Shown: positions 47,018-58,838 of the stretch, piece after piece
Layout: each line of letters opens with the position of its first letter
How positions within the stretch are numbered: the first letter of the stretch is position 1
From: a bacterium
GTDB lineage: Bacteria; Patescibacteriota; Gracilibacteria; Absconditabacterales; Absconditicoccaceae
Direction of reading: 5' to 3'
DNA length: 64,000 nucleotides
Assembly: GCA_020627925.1 (NCBI GenBank)
Contig: JAHDFY010000001.1
Coordinates: 313,092-377,091, forward strand
Notes under the pieces: generated by a model
Told to the model about the DNA's origin: nothing
The model's database searches: none
The model's input: the letters and a program-made list of their open reading frames with translations, nothing else
Made by a program: the position numbers and the translations under genes

Positions 47018-48515
47018 GTTTCAAAAATTTATTTTTGATGTTGTCTCCAACACGTTTGGCAACGCTGACACCTTTGTTTTTGTGTACAAGCATACAATAA
47101 GTGTTTCCTTCGACTAGCGTCATATTGGTAAGATTTGCTGCCGGGATATCTTTGTGAACAACATACTCTTGTAAGTCTTCAGCACTAATTGTTGCTGTAT
47201 TTTTGTTTGCAAGATGAGCAAAAAGTAGTCCTGCATTGTGTAATGGTCTAAATCAATCTCTTGTTTTTTTGAGTATAGGAACACCTATTTTTTGAATAGG
47301 AAGCGTATTCAAAATTGGCAATATTGCCGGAGATACACAATAGACTTTGTGTTTTGACGCAGCAAAAGCAAAACGTTCTTCATCAAGAGTAATACCAAAT
47401 TGATCGGCAAAATAGTTGCGTACTTCTTTGGTGAGTTTTTTGCTATGTTCGTAGGTCATGTATTGCATCGCACCACGACCGCTGTATTTTTTTGCTGCTT
47501 TATCTTTTTTGTCATAAGATCCTGTGGTCACTGCTGCTTTTTTGCGAATTTTGCTGACAAAGAACCCTCCTGTTTTGTGGATATGAGGTCGACATCTTGC
47601 ACATTTTTGCGCATCGTGAGTAGTCAGTAAGGCTTGATCTTCATAGTGAGTGATTCATTCGCTTTTTTGTGCCAAAGCAACTTCTTCCAATTCTAGTGAA
47701 TCAGGATATTTTTGTAAAAGTTTGGTGAGTATTCATTCGTTTTCTATATGATTGAGTGTACAAGTAGAATAGACAATGCTTCCTCATACTTTGGTCGCTT
47801 TGATAGCTGCCGTCAAGATATGTTCTTGCGTTGCGGCAATTTTGTTGATTGATTCTTCTTTCCACCACTTGAGTGCGGAATCAGATTTGAATCAGGTTCC
47901 TTCACCACTACAAGGAGCATCGACAAGAATAGCATCAAAAAACTCTGGAAGTAAATTCCCAAACGCAGACCCATCCATTTGCGTGATCATCGTGTTGTAC
48001 ATTGATGTTCTATTGATGTTGGTTCACCATGTTTGAATTCTTTTTCTATCAATATCATTTCACCATACAAGACCAGGTTTGTTGGGATTTTTACTCAAAA
48101 GACGGTCCGCAAGTTGCACGGTTTTACCTCCCGGTGCAGCACATACATCGAGCACAATACCTCCCTCTGGTATATCCAAAAAATTAGCAGGTAAGCTTGC
48201 AGCCACTTCTTGCAAATAAAAGAAACCACAAAGATGCTGTCGCGTTTTTCCTAGTGCAATATCGATAGTCTCCCTATCAATATAAAATTGATCTTTTAGT
48301 TCAGCAAAAACTGTCGCACTCAATGTCCAATCTCATGGGGTAAGCTGCAAAAAATCATCAGCAATATTGTCATAATTATCATTATCACGAACACGACTGT
48401 TGATGATTTTTAAACTTTTTTTGAGCGGTCTTTGCGCAGCTTGCTTGTATGCTTCGATGCTTTGCTCATCCTGCAAAATAGGACGAATAGCATCAATAAA
48501 ATTATCTGAAATCAT
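47013..48515 (-). CDS. RsmB/RsmF (NOP2/Sun) family RNA m5C methyltransferase
   Basis: 500 residues. [18 protein letters not shown] is SAM motif [16 protein letters not shown] holds the motif IV Cys and [11 protein letters not shown] the catalytic motif VI Cys. A C-terminal extension of about 200 residues ([20 protein letters not shown] onward) matches RsmF/YebU-like proteins, which carry RNA-binding domains there, so RsmF-like is favoured over RsmB. It methylates a cytosine in 16S rRNA or tRNA. It begins 27 bases after a membrane-protein gene. Confidence 0.92.
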
Positions 48516-48542
48516 AGGTATTGTTATAGCTAAACATAAGTG

Positions 48543-49427
48543 TTATTCTCTAATTCTAATGTACAATTTGTACCAATAAGTAGTGAAAAAAGCGTCAATA
48601 ATGGCGTTGACATAACTGATAATCAGCAAGAGTATTCCACCAATAATATACAATATTCCGTCAATTCCTGTTTCAGAAACAAGGTTCAATTGCAAGGCTA
48701 TCCGCATGAAAAGTGCAGGAACGAAAACGAGAATCAAAATATTAATAACGATTCTCAACTGCAATGTCAGACTCAATAATGAAAATTTTATAGTAAGCCA
48801 AAGATTTTTGAGAGCAAGTCCGGCGCTGATTTTGAGGGAGGATTGTGCTTGGTCAGCAGCAGATCATCAGGGATTATCCAAACTCAAAATATACATAGAA
48901 TATGGCAAGAGAATGGTTCCTATAATAACGATGATTGCTATCATAACCATTATTGCTTGCATTAGTATATTGTTGGCGATTTCTGCGGCAATAATTCTCA
49001 AATAAATACCAACAGTTTGGCTGGATAAGGTCACCACTGCCATTCATGCATGGATAATCGCCAGAGGACCAAAAAGATTAAATCATGCAGCAATAGCGCT
49101 TCCTAACCTTTCTTCTTCCAAATATTTGATCATAACGCCAATTCCTACCGGATACACAAAAAAATACCCGATAAAAAACAAAAAACTCAAAAACAGCAAT
49201 TCAAAAAAATACCCTTGTGTCAAAAATTCATTCATCAGCATGTACACTCTTTCCCATGCTCCCACCGTCTCAATATCCATTCTATAGATCATGATATTGG
49301 TGAAATAGTTTGCCATGGTAATAAGCGACAAGATGGTATGCAAAAATGTCGTCACAAAGGCAACTCTGACTAGTTTATAATTATCGGCAACTTCCTGAAT
49401 TGATTCGGTAACAATTTGTTTAAACAT
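48543..49427 (-). CDS. polytopic membrane protein of unknown function
   Basis: 294 residues with about six hydrophobic helices, including FFELLFLSFLFFIGYFFVYP and ILILVFVPALFMRIAL, and TGA glycines in the loops (SAIAAGFNLFGP, DNPGGSAADQ). It resembles the uncharacterised membrane proteins common in CPR genomes. It forms an operon with the methyltransferase downstream. Confidence 0.8.
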
Positions 49428-49615
49428 TAGGTCTGTACTTCACTAAACTAATAGAGTATTGGTGCAATAATTGTACAATATTTGCAAGCAAAAACAAGCA
49501 CAATTCCAAACAATTTTTATAAAAAAATAGACCGCCGCGGTATTTGTCAAGCTATTGCATATTGCCAAAAGACTTATATAATTGCCTGCAAGATCATTTT
49601 ATACAAAAAACATCA

Positions 49616-50620
49616 ATGGACATTACTATAGATTCCAATCAATCAAACCAAAGACTTGATAGATTTCTCAGAAAATATTGCAAACCCTACCCATCAATTA
49701 CCTTATCAACTATCTTTGCTTGGTTGAGAAAAGGAATCGTCAAGGTCAATGGCGCAAAGAAAAAAGAAAATTTCAGACTGAATGAGGGCGATGTGATTAC
49801 AATCAATGTTGAGCGTGCAACAGAGTTATCAGAGGAGTCACGTTCACGTTCTACAAAGGCAACTTTTCAAACCAAAAACCAACAAAAACAAACAATCGAC
49901 ATCGAAGATATTCGTGCAATGATCATCTATGAAGACAAAAATTGGTTAGTACTCAATAAACCAGCTGGTATCGTGATGCACGGAGGAAACAAACAAGAAA
50001 ATTCTCTGTCAATGTATGATTATCTCAAACGCTACGCAGAACTAACCAACATCGAAAGCAACGAAACATTTTCACCACAGTTTTGTTATAGATTGGATAA
50101 AGACACGTCAGGAGTGCTTATTGCGGCAAAAACTTACGAATGACTACAATACCTCAATCAAATCATTAGAGAGAGAAAAATCAACAAAGATTATATGACG
50201 GTTGTCTCAGGTTGGCCAGAAAAGACCATGCATATGGGCAAAAAACTCAAAAAAATATATGACAAAAAATTTGGAAGAGGGAAGACAGTAGTTGACGCAA
50301 CATGACAAACTGCTCGTTCAGAAGCAAAAATAATTGAGAAAAAAGAAAGTGATGAACTAGGTAAAATAGCACTACTCAAAGTCAAAATTACCACAGGAAG
50401 AATGCACCAAATTAGAGTGCACTTAGCCGATGCATGATATCCAGTACTCGGTGATATCATTTACGGAAACCCTGTCATCAACAGAAAAATGTACAAACAA
50501 CTCAAAATTCCAAGACAATTGCTACATTGCCACAACTATTCTTTCCGAGATGACCTCAAAAAAAAACAACAAAGTTTTGTTGCACCAGCAAGCTCAGACA
50601 TCTACAGAGTAATGTGATAA
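49616..50620 (+). CDS. RluA-family pseudouridine synthase (RluC/RluD type)
   Basis: 334 residues. An N-terminal S4 domain (SNQRLDRFLRKYCKPYP) is followed by the RluA catalytic block FCYRLDKDTSGVLIAAKTYEG, with the catalytic Asp in RLDKDTSG, and GRMHQIRVHLADAGYPVLGD near the C-terminus. It converts uridines in 23S rRNA to pseudouridine. An upstream in-frame ATG at 49544 is less likely. The gene ends ATG-TGA-TAA, giving a final Met-Gly. Confidence 0.95.
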
Positions 50621-50641
50621 CAATAATGACGACAACAAATC

Positions 50642-50674
50642 AAAAAAAGACACCTGGGTATGGTGTCTTTTTTG
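50642..50674. terminator. bidirectional terminator
   Basis: The stem AAAAAGACACC/GGTGTCTTTTT with a seven-base loop lies between the converging pseudouridine synthase gene and a small minus-strand gene. Confidence 0.85.
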
Positions 50675-50679
50675 ATTGT

Positions 50680-50919
50680 TTATTTGAAATTAATTGGAGG
50701 TAGTTTTCCTTTGAAGATAGGTGGTATTTCTATTTTCTCTATGTTTGTTTGTGGATTGATATTCGACAATCACCTGATTCTACGTGGAATAACTTCAGAA
50801 CCAGTACTTTTCAATGTTTGTATTACTCCTGCAGCTATTTTAGAAGCTATTTTGCTTGAACCTACAGAACCTCCTCATAACTCATCTCTAGCCTCAGTTT
50901 CTTTGAATACTTCAGTCAT
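50680..50919 (-). CDS. 79-residue hypothetical protein
   Basis: The start ATG at 50919 opens 79 codons with two TGA codons (DELGGG, RRIRGLS). Acidic at the N-terminus, with a Ser/Ala/Ile helix (SVGSSKIASKIAAGVIQTLK) and a Pro-rich tail (KIEIPPIFKGKLPPINF). The plus-strand frame over the same stretch has no TGA support and is its shadow. It follows the ADP-ribosyltransferase-like gene, so a partner or immunity role is possible but unproven. Confidence 0.55.
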
Positions 50920-51013
50920 GTTTTATCAATGTTACTAATAAATTTTCTTTACTATACATGATTTTTGAAAAAAAGCAAGTGTAAAGTGTGTTGTGGGAAG
51001 TAATCAATGGTCG

Positions 51014-52057
51014 CTACTCATTAAATTTTTTTGTATCTCAGAAGTTTCCATTGTTGTTTGTTGCTGATTTGACTGCTTTTTGATCAAAAATAATAATTTC
51101 TGTATAACCATTATTTCTTGTTGCTTCTATATTGTGATTAGCAACGACGCCATCATGTTGTTGCAAATTGTCATAGGTGATTTCAGTAGTACTAATCAAT
51201 GTTTGGTTTTTTTTAATGAGTTTTTCTAGTCTTGCTATGTTCTGTATTTTTTTATTGGCTCGGTAGGTATCAAAATCGCTTCATGGTGGTATATCCTTGT
51301 GTTTAGTAAACGTATCATTTTTTCGTTCAGTAAGTTGTTGTTGATCCATATGTATTTGCTCTTGAAGCAGTGATATTGCGCCCAGTACGGTTTCTTTTTT
51401 TGATAGGTTTTTATTAAGAAGGGCCGCGTAGTATTTGCGTTCGCTTTCTTTTTCTTCTGTAAAGTAAAACGGATTGTCTAATTTTGCATAAAAAATCATC
51501 TCTTTGTCTCCATATGCGCTTATTCCAGGGGAAGTCGAAAGATAATATCCTTTACCATAATAACCATAATCAGTATTTCAAATTTTATTTTCATCAAAGA
51601 AATCAAAATTATGGTTACTACCATGGTAGAGAGGCATTGGCTCGCCATTTTTATCGACAAAAACAGATGTTTTTCCTGCTTTAGGTTTGGTTCGGTCTCC
51701 AAACCGTTGTATAAATTTTTTTGTTCTCACTTGTAAGTATGATTGTAATGCTATTTCTTGAGTAAGACCAAAACGTTTGGTCAGCGATTCATAAAGTAGG
51801 CTCTTTTGTCCATTAGGTGCAAAAGTTTCAGTAATGTTTCATTGGCTATCAAATGTTATATGTCACTTTTTGGCTTCATCCAACATTATTTGATACATTT
51901 CTTCTTTGTTCTTTTGTATCTCAATGTTCTCTCATGCAGTACTATCCAAAAAAGAATATTTTCCTAATACCATAAGAATATTTCCACTCGTTTTTGAGTT
52001 AACCTCTTGTTGAATAGAAACTTCGTGAGAATCGTTGTTATGATATGCTTTTTCCAT
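51014..52057 (-). CDS. ADP-ribosyltransferase-like (polyvalent-protein type) effector
   Basis: 347 residues. From residue about 130 it reads GEPMPLYHGSNHNFDFFDEN, then YYGKGYYLSTSPGISAYG and FYAKLDNPFYF, the layout of the ART-like domain seen in phage and mobile-element polyvalent proteins: His in YHGS, Tyr in GYYLS. It ends with FDQKAVKSATNNNGNF, very like the P-x-Q-I-K-S-A-x-x-N-x-G-x-F end of those proteins. It could ADP-ribosylate a target. No signal peptide. Five TGA glycines show it has adapted to this code. It is flanked by unknown genes, so it is probably accessory. Confidence 0.75.
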
Positions 52058-52217
52058 GGTACCAACAGGGTGATGTAAACTGTATTCAATTATACAACAA
52101 ATCTATATTTTTGCAAATTACCAAAGCTTTTGTGATTATTGATTACATGGTTTATTGTTGAGTTTTGTAGGTTGGTTTTTGCTGATTTATTGGCAAATAG
52201 TTTTGGTTCTTCCCTAG

Positions 52218-52850
52218 TTATTCTGGTATGTTATTTTGATTCTCTTTTGTTCATGTATCACTTATAAAAGCATTAAAAGATTTCCAATTTTTTGCATGTT
52301 TTAAGAAATTTTCAAATTTATTTGATAAAGTTTTAATATCCTTTTTTTGAGTAACAACCCATCCACCTTGAATGAGTCATTCTTTATTATAGTTATGAAT
52401 AAAAGCTACCGTTTTATCAAAAACCATATAGTCATGATGAAAGAAATTTTTTAGTAAGTCCTTTGCTTTTTCATATTCTACAAAGAATATTTTTTCTCCA
52501 TGTTTGCTATTAAATTCATAGCAAAACATTTCTCGTTGGAGATAGAGAGATAGAGGTTGAAGGATTGGACGACAGCGAATAAAATCAATGTTTCTTTCTA
52601 TAAGACTTTTGTACAAAGAAACATCCATTTTGCGAGCTTCTTTGATACGCTCTCTAGCTCAAAATAAATCTCAACCAGATTCTACTAAATAGTCATAGCT
52701 TACATTTCATGGTTCTTGATAAATTTGTCTTGTCTCAATTTTATATACCTTATTTTGGGTATTCTTCCAAGCTTCTTTAAAATTAGAAAAAAATGTTTGG
52801 GGTGAGTCAAAGTATTCAGCATTTTGAATTATTGATGTAGTAGAATTCAT
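52218..52850 (-). CDS. hypothetical soluble protein upstream of the ART-like gene
   Basis: 210 residues from ATG 52850 with several TGA codons. No signal peptide or membrane helix. It contains YDYLVESGGDLFGARERIKE and IFFVEYEKAKDLLKNFFHH. The C-terminal 30 residues are Asn/Gln/Lys rich. It lies 160 bases before the ART-like gene on the same strand and may be co-expressed. No family recognised. Confidence 0.7.
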
Positions 52851-53035
52851 ATGAAATGGCTTAACTAAATCAGCTACAGATTATTTATTTTGACACACAA
52901 TTCAAAACACAATGACAAAAATTATTTCGCTTCACCTCCAGTCGTTTTTGCGACAATTTCTTTGATACTATTGCAAAAATCCTCAAAAATTGTATTATAT
53001 AGGTGAATTTTTATAAGCTAATTTCCCCTTAGCTA

Positions 53036-53419
53036 ATGTATGATGTTTTATTGTATCGTAACGATGCGGTCATTCATAGTTACCAAAAAAAATTTAACTT
53101 AGATCCAAAAACAGCAGAAGAGCACTTTATAGAAATGCTAAAATTTTTGTATGTATGTTCAATCAAAACTAAGTGATCTCGTTACTCTCCATCACCTATA
53201 GTTGATGAAGTCTGGCACATTTTTTTGGAAAACACAGAGTATAAATATTTTTGTGAAAAGCACTTTGGAAGAGAGCTTGTCCATATTGCAAACGTAAAAA
53301 TACCCGAGCAGTATTATCTTGATGCCAAAAAGGCTGTGTTTGATCTATTTGGTAAAAATATAACAATTTGGCCAAAACTTTTACCGAATCAGTTACGTGA
53401 TTGTGTTGAAGGAGAATAG
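53036..53419 (+). CDS. conserved hypothetical protein (Trp-His motif family)
   Basis: 127 residues with one TGA (KTKGSRYS). It has EEHFIEMLKFLYVCS, then PIVDEVWHIFLENTEYKYFC and HFGRELVH. The pattern Val-Asp-x-x-Trp-His, a spaced Tyr-x-x-Phe-Cys and Phe-Gly is shared with a widespread but uncharacterised bacterial family of short proteins, recalled rather than searched. A small hairpin (AGCTAA/TTAGCT) precedes the start codon. Confidence 0.65.
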
Positions 53420-53521
53420 CCTCAAAACTAATTCCCCATATCTAAAACAATTGTAGGGTCTCATTGCATTAATGCTTGTGAAATATACACTTTTTGTGTA
53501 TATTACTTATAATAAGAAAGA

Positions 53522-55237
53522 ATGAACTCTAAATTATTAAAGAAAGCTTGTAGTAAAGACTACGAAAATTTTTTTTTGAATAATTCAAAGATATTGTCAA
53601 TTCCATTTACATTCAATCGAGCAACTGCTTGAGAATTTTATGAAGTAACAGGAATTAAAGGAAAATTACCGCTTCGCCTATATATATGATCTAAAGTTAG
53701 GCAATGACCAACTAGTTTTTGAAAAATAAAATTTTATGATCATGAAGAAAAAAAATTTAAAACTTATTCATTAACTCAAACCATAAGTTACCATCCAATA
53801 CTCCAAGAATATGTTAATAGAGAGTGTAAAATTAAAAATATTGAAATAAATATTTTAAGTGAGGTTCCTTTTACTTTTTGACTGGATTTTGAAAATATTT
53901 TATCTTTAGCATTATCTAGTTTTTTAGATTATGTTAATTGAAAAATTTTTACTAAAAATTTAGATTTTGACTTTTTTTCAAACAAGCTTATTAATAAAAA
54001 ATGACTAAATTTAATCACTAAAAGTAGTAGACTTTGTAAAAAAATAAATAGTCAGCCGAGCTGCTTTACTCAAATTGCTTCCTTATTTAAATCTAAGTTT
54101 CCCATAGTATGCTTTAATACAAGTGAAAAAGAATCTATAAAAAATGTTGTACATCTAACTAAACCAATAAACTATATAGATGAAACAATTACTTCCGTTT
54201 CATTTTTTCCAGTTGATTATCAAATTATTTATACTTGAATTCCAATAACAAAATCAGAAACAAGCAAAATGTGTGAGTGATTAATAGCTATCGATGAGAT
54301 AAACAAAATGAAAGAAAAAATTAATTCAAAATTTAAGAAAAATACACAGCTGCCATCAGAACAAAAATTTGAAAATACTATGAATTCTTTATCAAATCAT
54401 GTTAATATAAACGCGTTATTTTGATTATTAATGCTTTTTAAAAATCCAGGAGATCAAAGTGAAATACAAAAATATATATCAATACTTTGAAAAAGGAGGT
54501 CTTTAGGATATGTTGCAACTAAATATAGTACTAATTTTAGTAAAGCAGCAAATATATTTATGCAATGATATTTAAAAAATTTTTGACAAATTAGTTTTGT
54601 TCCTCATACGAAATCTTTAAAAGGTGGTTGTGTAACTGTAGTTACTGAATACAATAGAGCTAGAAATAATTTGGCCAAATACCTTAAAAAATTGCAAGAA
54701 TCCTTTCCCTCAGCCTGTTGCCTATTCAGATCGCGAGAGGATGAATATGATGAGCGTGGCTTGGTGATAGAGCATGACATAGAAAATGGAATAATTTCTG
54801 ATATGTTGGATCCTAATTTGCATATTTACTCTCGTCCGGATGGCTCGTACATTACTGGCTCATTTCATGGAATATTGGAAAATCCTGAAGTCGATGTAGC
54901 ATTTGATGTCGGTGATGGGAAAATCTACGTCAATGGCGAGAAAACCACGTCCAAGGAAATTCTCTCACAAACAGCTATTGTTGAACTTATGGCATATATG
55001 ATAGAAAATAAGAAACGAACAATCATGAACACCGATTTGCCTAGATCAAGTTTTACCAGAAACAAAAATACTCTCAACGCCAAAATCATCAACCCACTCA
55101 AAAAACTCATCCGACAAAAATCATGAAAAGAGCTGTATCTTTCCAGTAGCGGTTCTCTGACGCAGTTTGAAATAAGCCTGAGCCCAAGTGATGTCTCTAT
55201 TGGTATTATGAAAAGAGTGAGACCACCAAAAAGATAA
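53522..55237 (+). CDS. composite protein: GHMP-kinase-like part fused to a C-terminal domain
   Basis: 571 residues in one frame. The first 390 resemble a GHMP small-molecule kinase: SIPFTFNRATAGEFYEVTG as an N-terminal strand, SEVPFTFGLDFENILSLALS in the place of the Pro-x-x-x-Gly-Leu-x-Ser-Ser-Ala phosphate loop (degenerate), and HTKSLKGGCVTVV like the C-terminal Gly-Gly strand. The last 180 residues form a different domain with a winged-helix look (ELMAYMIENKKRTIMNTDLP). Gly codons change at the junction: 13 of 19 are TGA before about 54690 and 1 of 11 after, and base composition shifts from very AT-rich to balanced. Substrate unknown. Confidence 0.7.
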
Positions 55238-55248
55238 CAACAAAGAGA

Positions 55249-55280
55249 TAACAACAGCAGCATAGCATGCTGCTGTTATT
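55249..55280 (+). terminator. rho-independent terminator
   Basis: The perfect stem AACAGCAGCAT/ATGCTGCTGTT with a three-base loop, followed by an AT-rich stretch, lies 12 bases after the composite gene. The T tract is short. Confidence 0.65.
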
Positions 55281-55371
55281 TCCAATTTTGATTTGAAAAT
55301 GTGAGAAGTATCAACAAACTACTACCAATCCCTACAGCCAGTCCGACTTACTTTACCTTTTTGTGTACCAT

Positions 55372-57024
55372 ATGAATAAGTCTACATGAATAGTGTCGTT
55401 TTTTGTCATATTGTTTTGTTTGTTCGTTTTTGCTCACTTATTTGCTCCTGTTTCTTTGGATATAACGCAACAAATACTCTACTTGAGAACCTATAACCGA
55501 GATGAAATAAATCAAGAATACTTTTTGCACGGCTTTGGAAGTGCTGTCGTGATTGAAGATGGCAAGGTCGTGACCAATGCGCATGTTATTCTTGATGAAT
55601 ATAATGAACCAACTTGATTATACGAGCTCTGCGCATCCCCTTCACCAGACGAGGCGCCGCTCTGTTTTATGCATGCAAAGCTTTTGCAATACGATGTGAA
55701 TGCTGATTTGGCCTTATTGGAAATCAAAGATGGCCTCTATGATATTGGTACACCGGTGACGCTTTCACACCAAGAAGCTTCTTTGGGCGATGATATTTTT
55801 GTTTACGGTTATCCACAAAATGGAGGAAGTACCATTACATTGACGCAATGAAAAATATCATGAGTAGACAAAAATAATTACAAAATGGATGCAAATACTG
55901 ATGGTGGGAGTTCGTGATGATGAGTATTTGACAAAAAAAACAGATTAGTAGGAATTCCTGTCTTTGTCGTGCAAGGTTATAGCACAATGAGTTATATGAT
56001 TGGAGTCGAAACGCTAAAAAAATTCCTCAACAAAGAATGACAAATACTACAACACACACAACCGGTTGCCAAGCAGTTTACCGATTATCTAGCACACCAA
56101 AATAGTATTTGGTGATCAGAGACGATACAAACACCTTTTTTTACATTAGAGGACTATGCAAAACATCAATTCTCTTTGAATGATGCATACCGAAGCGAAG
56201 ACAAAAAAGTTGCTTACTTTAGCTTCCTTCATGATGATGGCGTATCCTTATTGGATGTCTCGTATGGGACGTCCTACGGTTATATTTCTACCGACAACGC
56301 AAGAGCAAATAGCGAAAGCCTATTACGCAAAGTATACAATACCGTACAAAAAGAAACAATAACCTCAGGAGCAATGCAACGAAATGAAATAACAGCACAA
56401 GGAATACCAGAAGATCCAAAATACGAAGAAGTGTACTTTGTTCCATTGGACACCAATGATATAAACTTATCAGTATCGCTTTCATCAAACTGATTTAGCC
56501 CGCAAGCAAGACAAGCAGCTCGTGAATTTTTTGCAGCGATACAATACAAACAAATAGAATGAAATATGACAAAAAATGCAACAGGTCTCACCTTAGGACA
56601 CCTTGTAGTCCCTGTCATACCATGAGTAGAATTTTTTAAAGATTTGTCTTTTGGTTATACGTCCTACCAATTTTTGTTTGATACACCCCGTATCAATGTG
56701 GGTACACTTGATGTATTCTCGTTCCAAAAATCAGCAAATGAAGATTTTGAAGACATAATACAATGAATGGAAGCCTTGCAACAAATCCGTATGGCATTCA
56801 ATATTTTGAGCGAAACATTTGCAACAAATACTCAAGGACTGCCATACTACGTGATACATCTTGAAGAGTCATCACATCTTGATAAATATCTCTATATTTT
56901 TATGGTTGAGGGAGATGATGATCAACAAGATGCAATATACACGATATGATTTTCTTTGGAAAAAGAGAACACACAAGCACGCAATCAAATAAAAAAACTA
57001 ATCAATGCCATGACGCTTTTGTAA
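55372..57024 (+). CDS. exported trypsin-like (S1/HtrA-type) serine protease
   Basis: 550 residues. An N-terminal hydrophobic signal or anchor (TGIVSFFVILFCLFVFAHLF) precedes a trypsin-fold domain with catalytic His71 (VVTNAHVI), Asp112 (NADLALLEI) and Ser181 (DGGSSGGGVFD). The three glycines after Ser181 are three consecutive TGA codons (55915-55923), so the oxyanion loop GxSGG exists only if UGA is glycine. A C-terminal region of about 330 residues, unlike PDZ, is unrecognised. It probably acts on the cell surface or outside. Confidence 0.9.
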
Positions 57025-57058
57025 CCACAACACTGCAATTTAACTCACTATATATTCT

Positions 57059-58195
<1,137 letters not shown>

Positions 58196-58233
58196 TCCTT
58201 CTAAGCAAAAAACAAGAACAAGAAGAACAAAGA

Positions 58234-58262
58234 GAAAACATGATATCGATCATGTTTTTTTT
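58234..58262 (+). terminator. rho-independent terminator after tgt
   Basis: The stem AAACATGAT/ATCATGTTT with a four-base loop and eight T lies about 40 bases after the tgt stop. Confidence 0.85.
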
Positions 58263-58264
58263 GC

Positions 58265-58524
58265 AAAAAAAAATCCCGCAGGAAATACCTGTGGAAAAAG
58301 AACAGGAGGACACTAAGCAGGGATCATACTCCCATGAATACTAATAATCAATGACTATCATTATTCATGGAAACATAATTAGAAGAATAACTTAGTGCCC
58401 TCCTATAACATACTTGAGTTGTATTGGTTACCTCTCTAAGTATAGAATCGAAGGAATACCTTCTACACAAACACCCCTTAACAGCGGCGAGGTGTGGTGG
58501 AGCCATCTGTGAGAGCTTTGTGCT
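58265..58524 (-). ncRNA. candidate structured non-coding RNA
   Basis: There is no open frame on either strand across about 260 bases, but on the minus strand a good promoter lies upstream and a terminator at the far end. Pairings seen in between: ACACC/GGGTGT, TAGAAGG/CCTTC..TTCTA, ATACTT/AAGTAT, a long arm AGGAGGGCACTAAG/CTTAGTGTCCTCCT enclosing CCATGAAT/ATTCATGG, then the terminator stem CCACAGG/CCTGCGG with nine T. Length and multi-stem form recall housekeeping RNAs (6S, SRP, RNase P), but I find none of their conserved sequences, so the class is unassigned. Confidence 0.6.
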
Positions 58525-58530
58525 AATTCA

Positions 58531-58559
58531 ATTATAGAGAAAAAAAGTAAATCAACCAA
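58531..58559 (-). promoter_or_regulatory. promoter of the candidate non-coding RNA
   Basis: On the minus strand TTGGTT (58559-58554) is followed by a 17-base spacer and a perfect TATAAT (58536-58531). Spacing is ideal, and transcription would start near 58524. Confidence 0.6.
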
Positions 58560-58635
58560 AAACACCCCTTTTTTATTTCTCTATGTGTTTACTTTTTTAT
58601 AAAAATATGTTTTGTGTATGTTTTTGCCTGTTTTT

Positions 58636-58652
58636 GATAACATGAGGTTATC
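58636..58652. promoter_or_regulatory. short palindrome in the AT-rich gap before the surface-protein cluster
   Basis: GATAAC-ATGAG-GTTATC followed by ATTTTT could be an operator or a weak terminator. The rest of the stretch 58560-58838 is AT-rich and shows no gene I can support. Confidence 0.3.
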
Positions 58653-58838
58653 ATTTTTGTGGTTTATACTAGGTATTGTCTTATTATTGTGGTAGTTGTG
58701 AGTTTTACTTGCTCATCATGCAAAAGAGATTTTTATTATTTTGTCAAATGCAACTAACGTATTACTGACCGATATTTGTGGTATAAAGCTGTGATACATA
58801 TACTTTTAGTGTATGATTTGTTTGTTTTGCAGCGTGTT

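Noticed and set aside
50660..50938. 92-residue plus-strand hydrophobic frame
   Set aside because: It lies opposite a minus-strand frame whose TGA codons, start and spacing to a terminator fit this genome better.
52851..53035. Riboswitch or leader before the 127-residue gene
   Set aside because: Only one six-base stem near the start codon is visible, too little to claim a riboswitch.
58265..58524. tmRNA, 6S, SRP or RNase P RNA
   Set aside because: I looked for the tRNA-like ends and tag frame of tmRNA, the GGAA/AGCA core of SRP and the GAGGAAAGUCC block of RNase P and found none; the class is left open.
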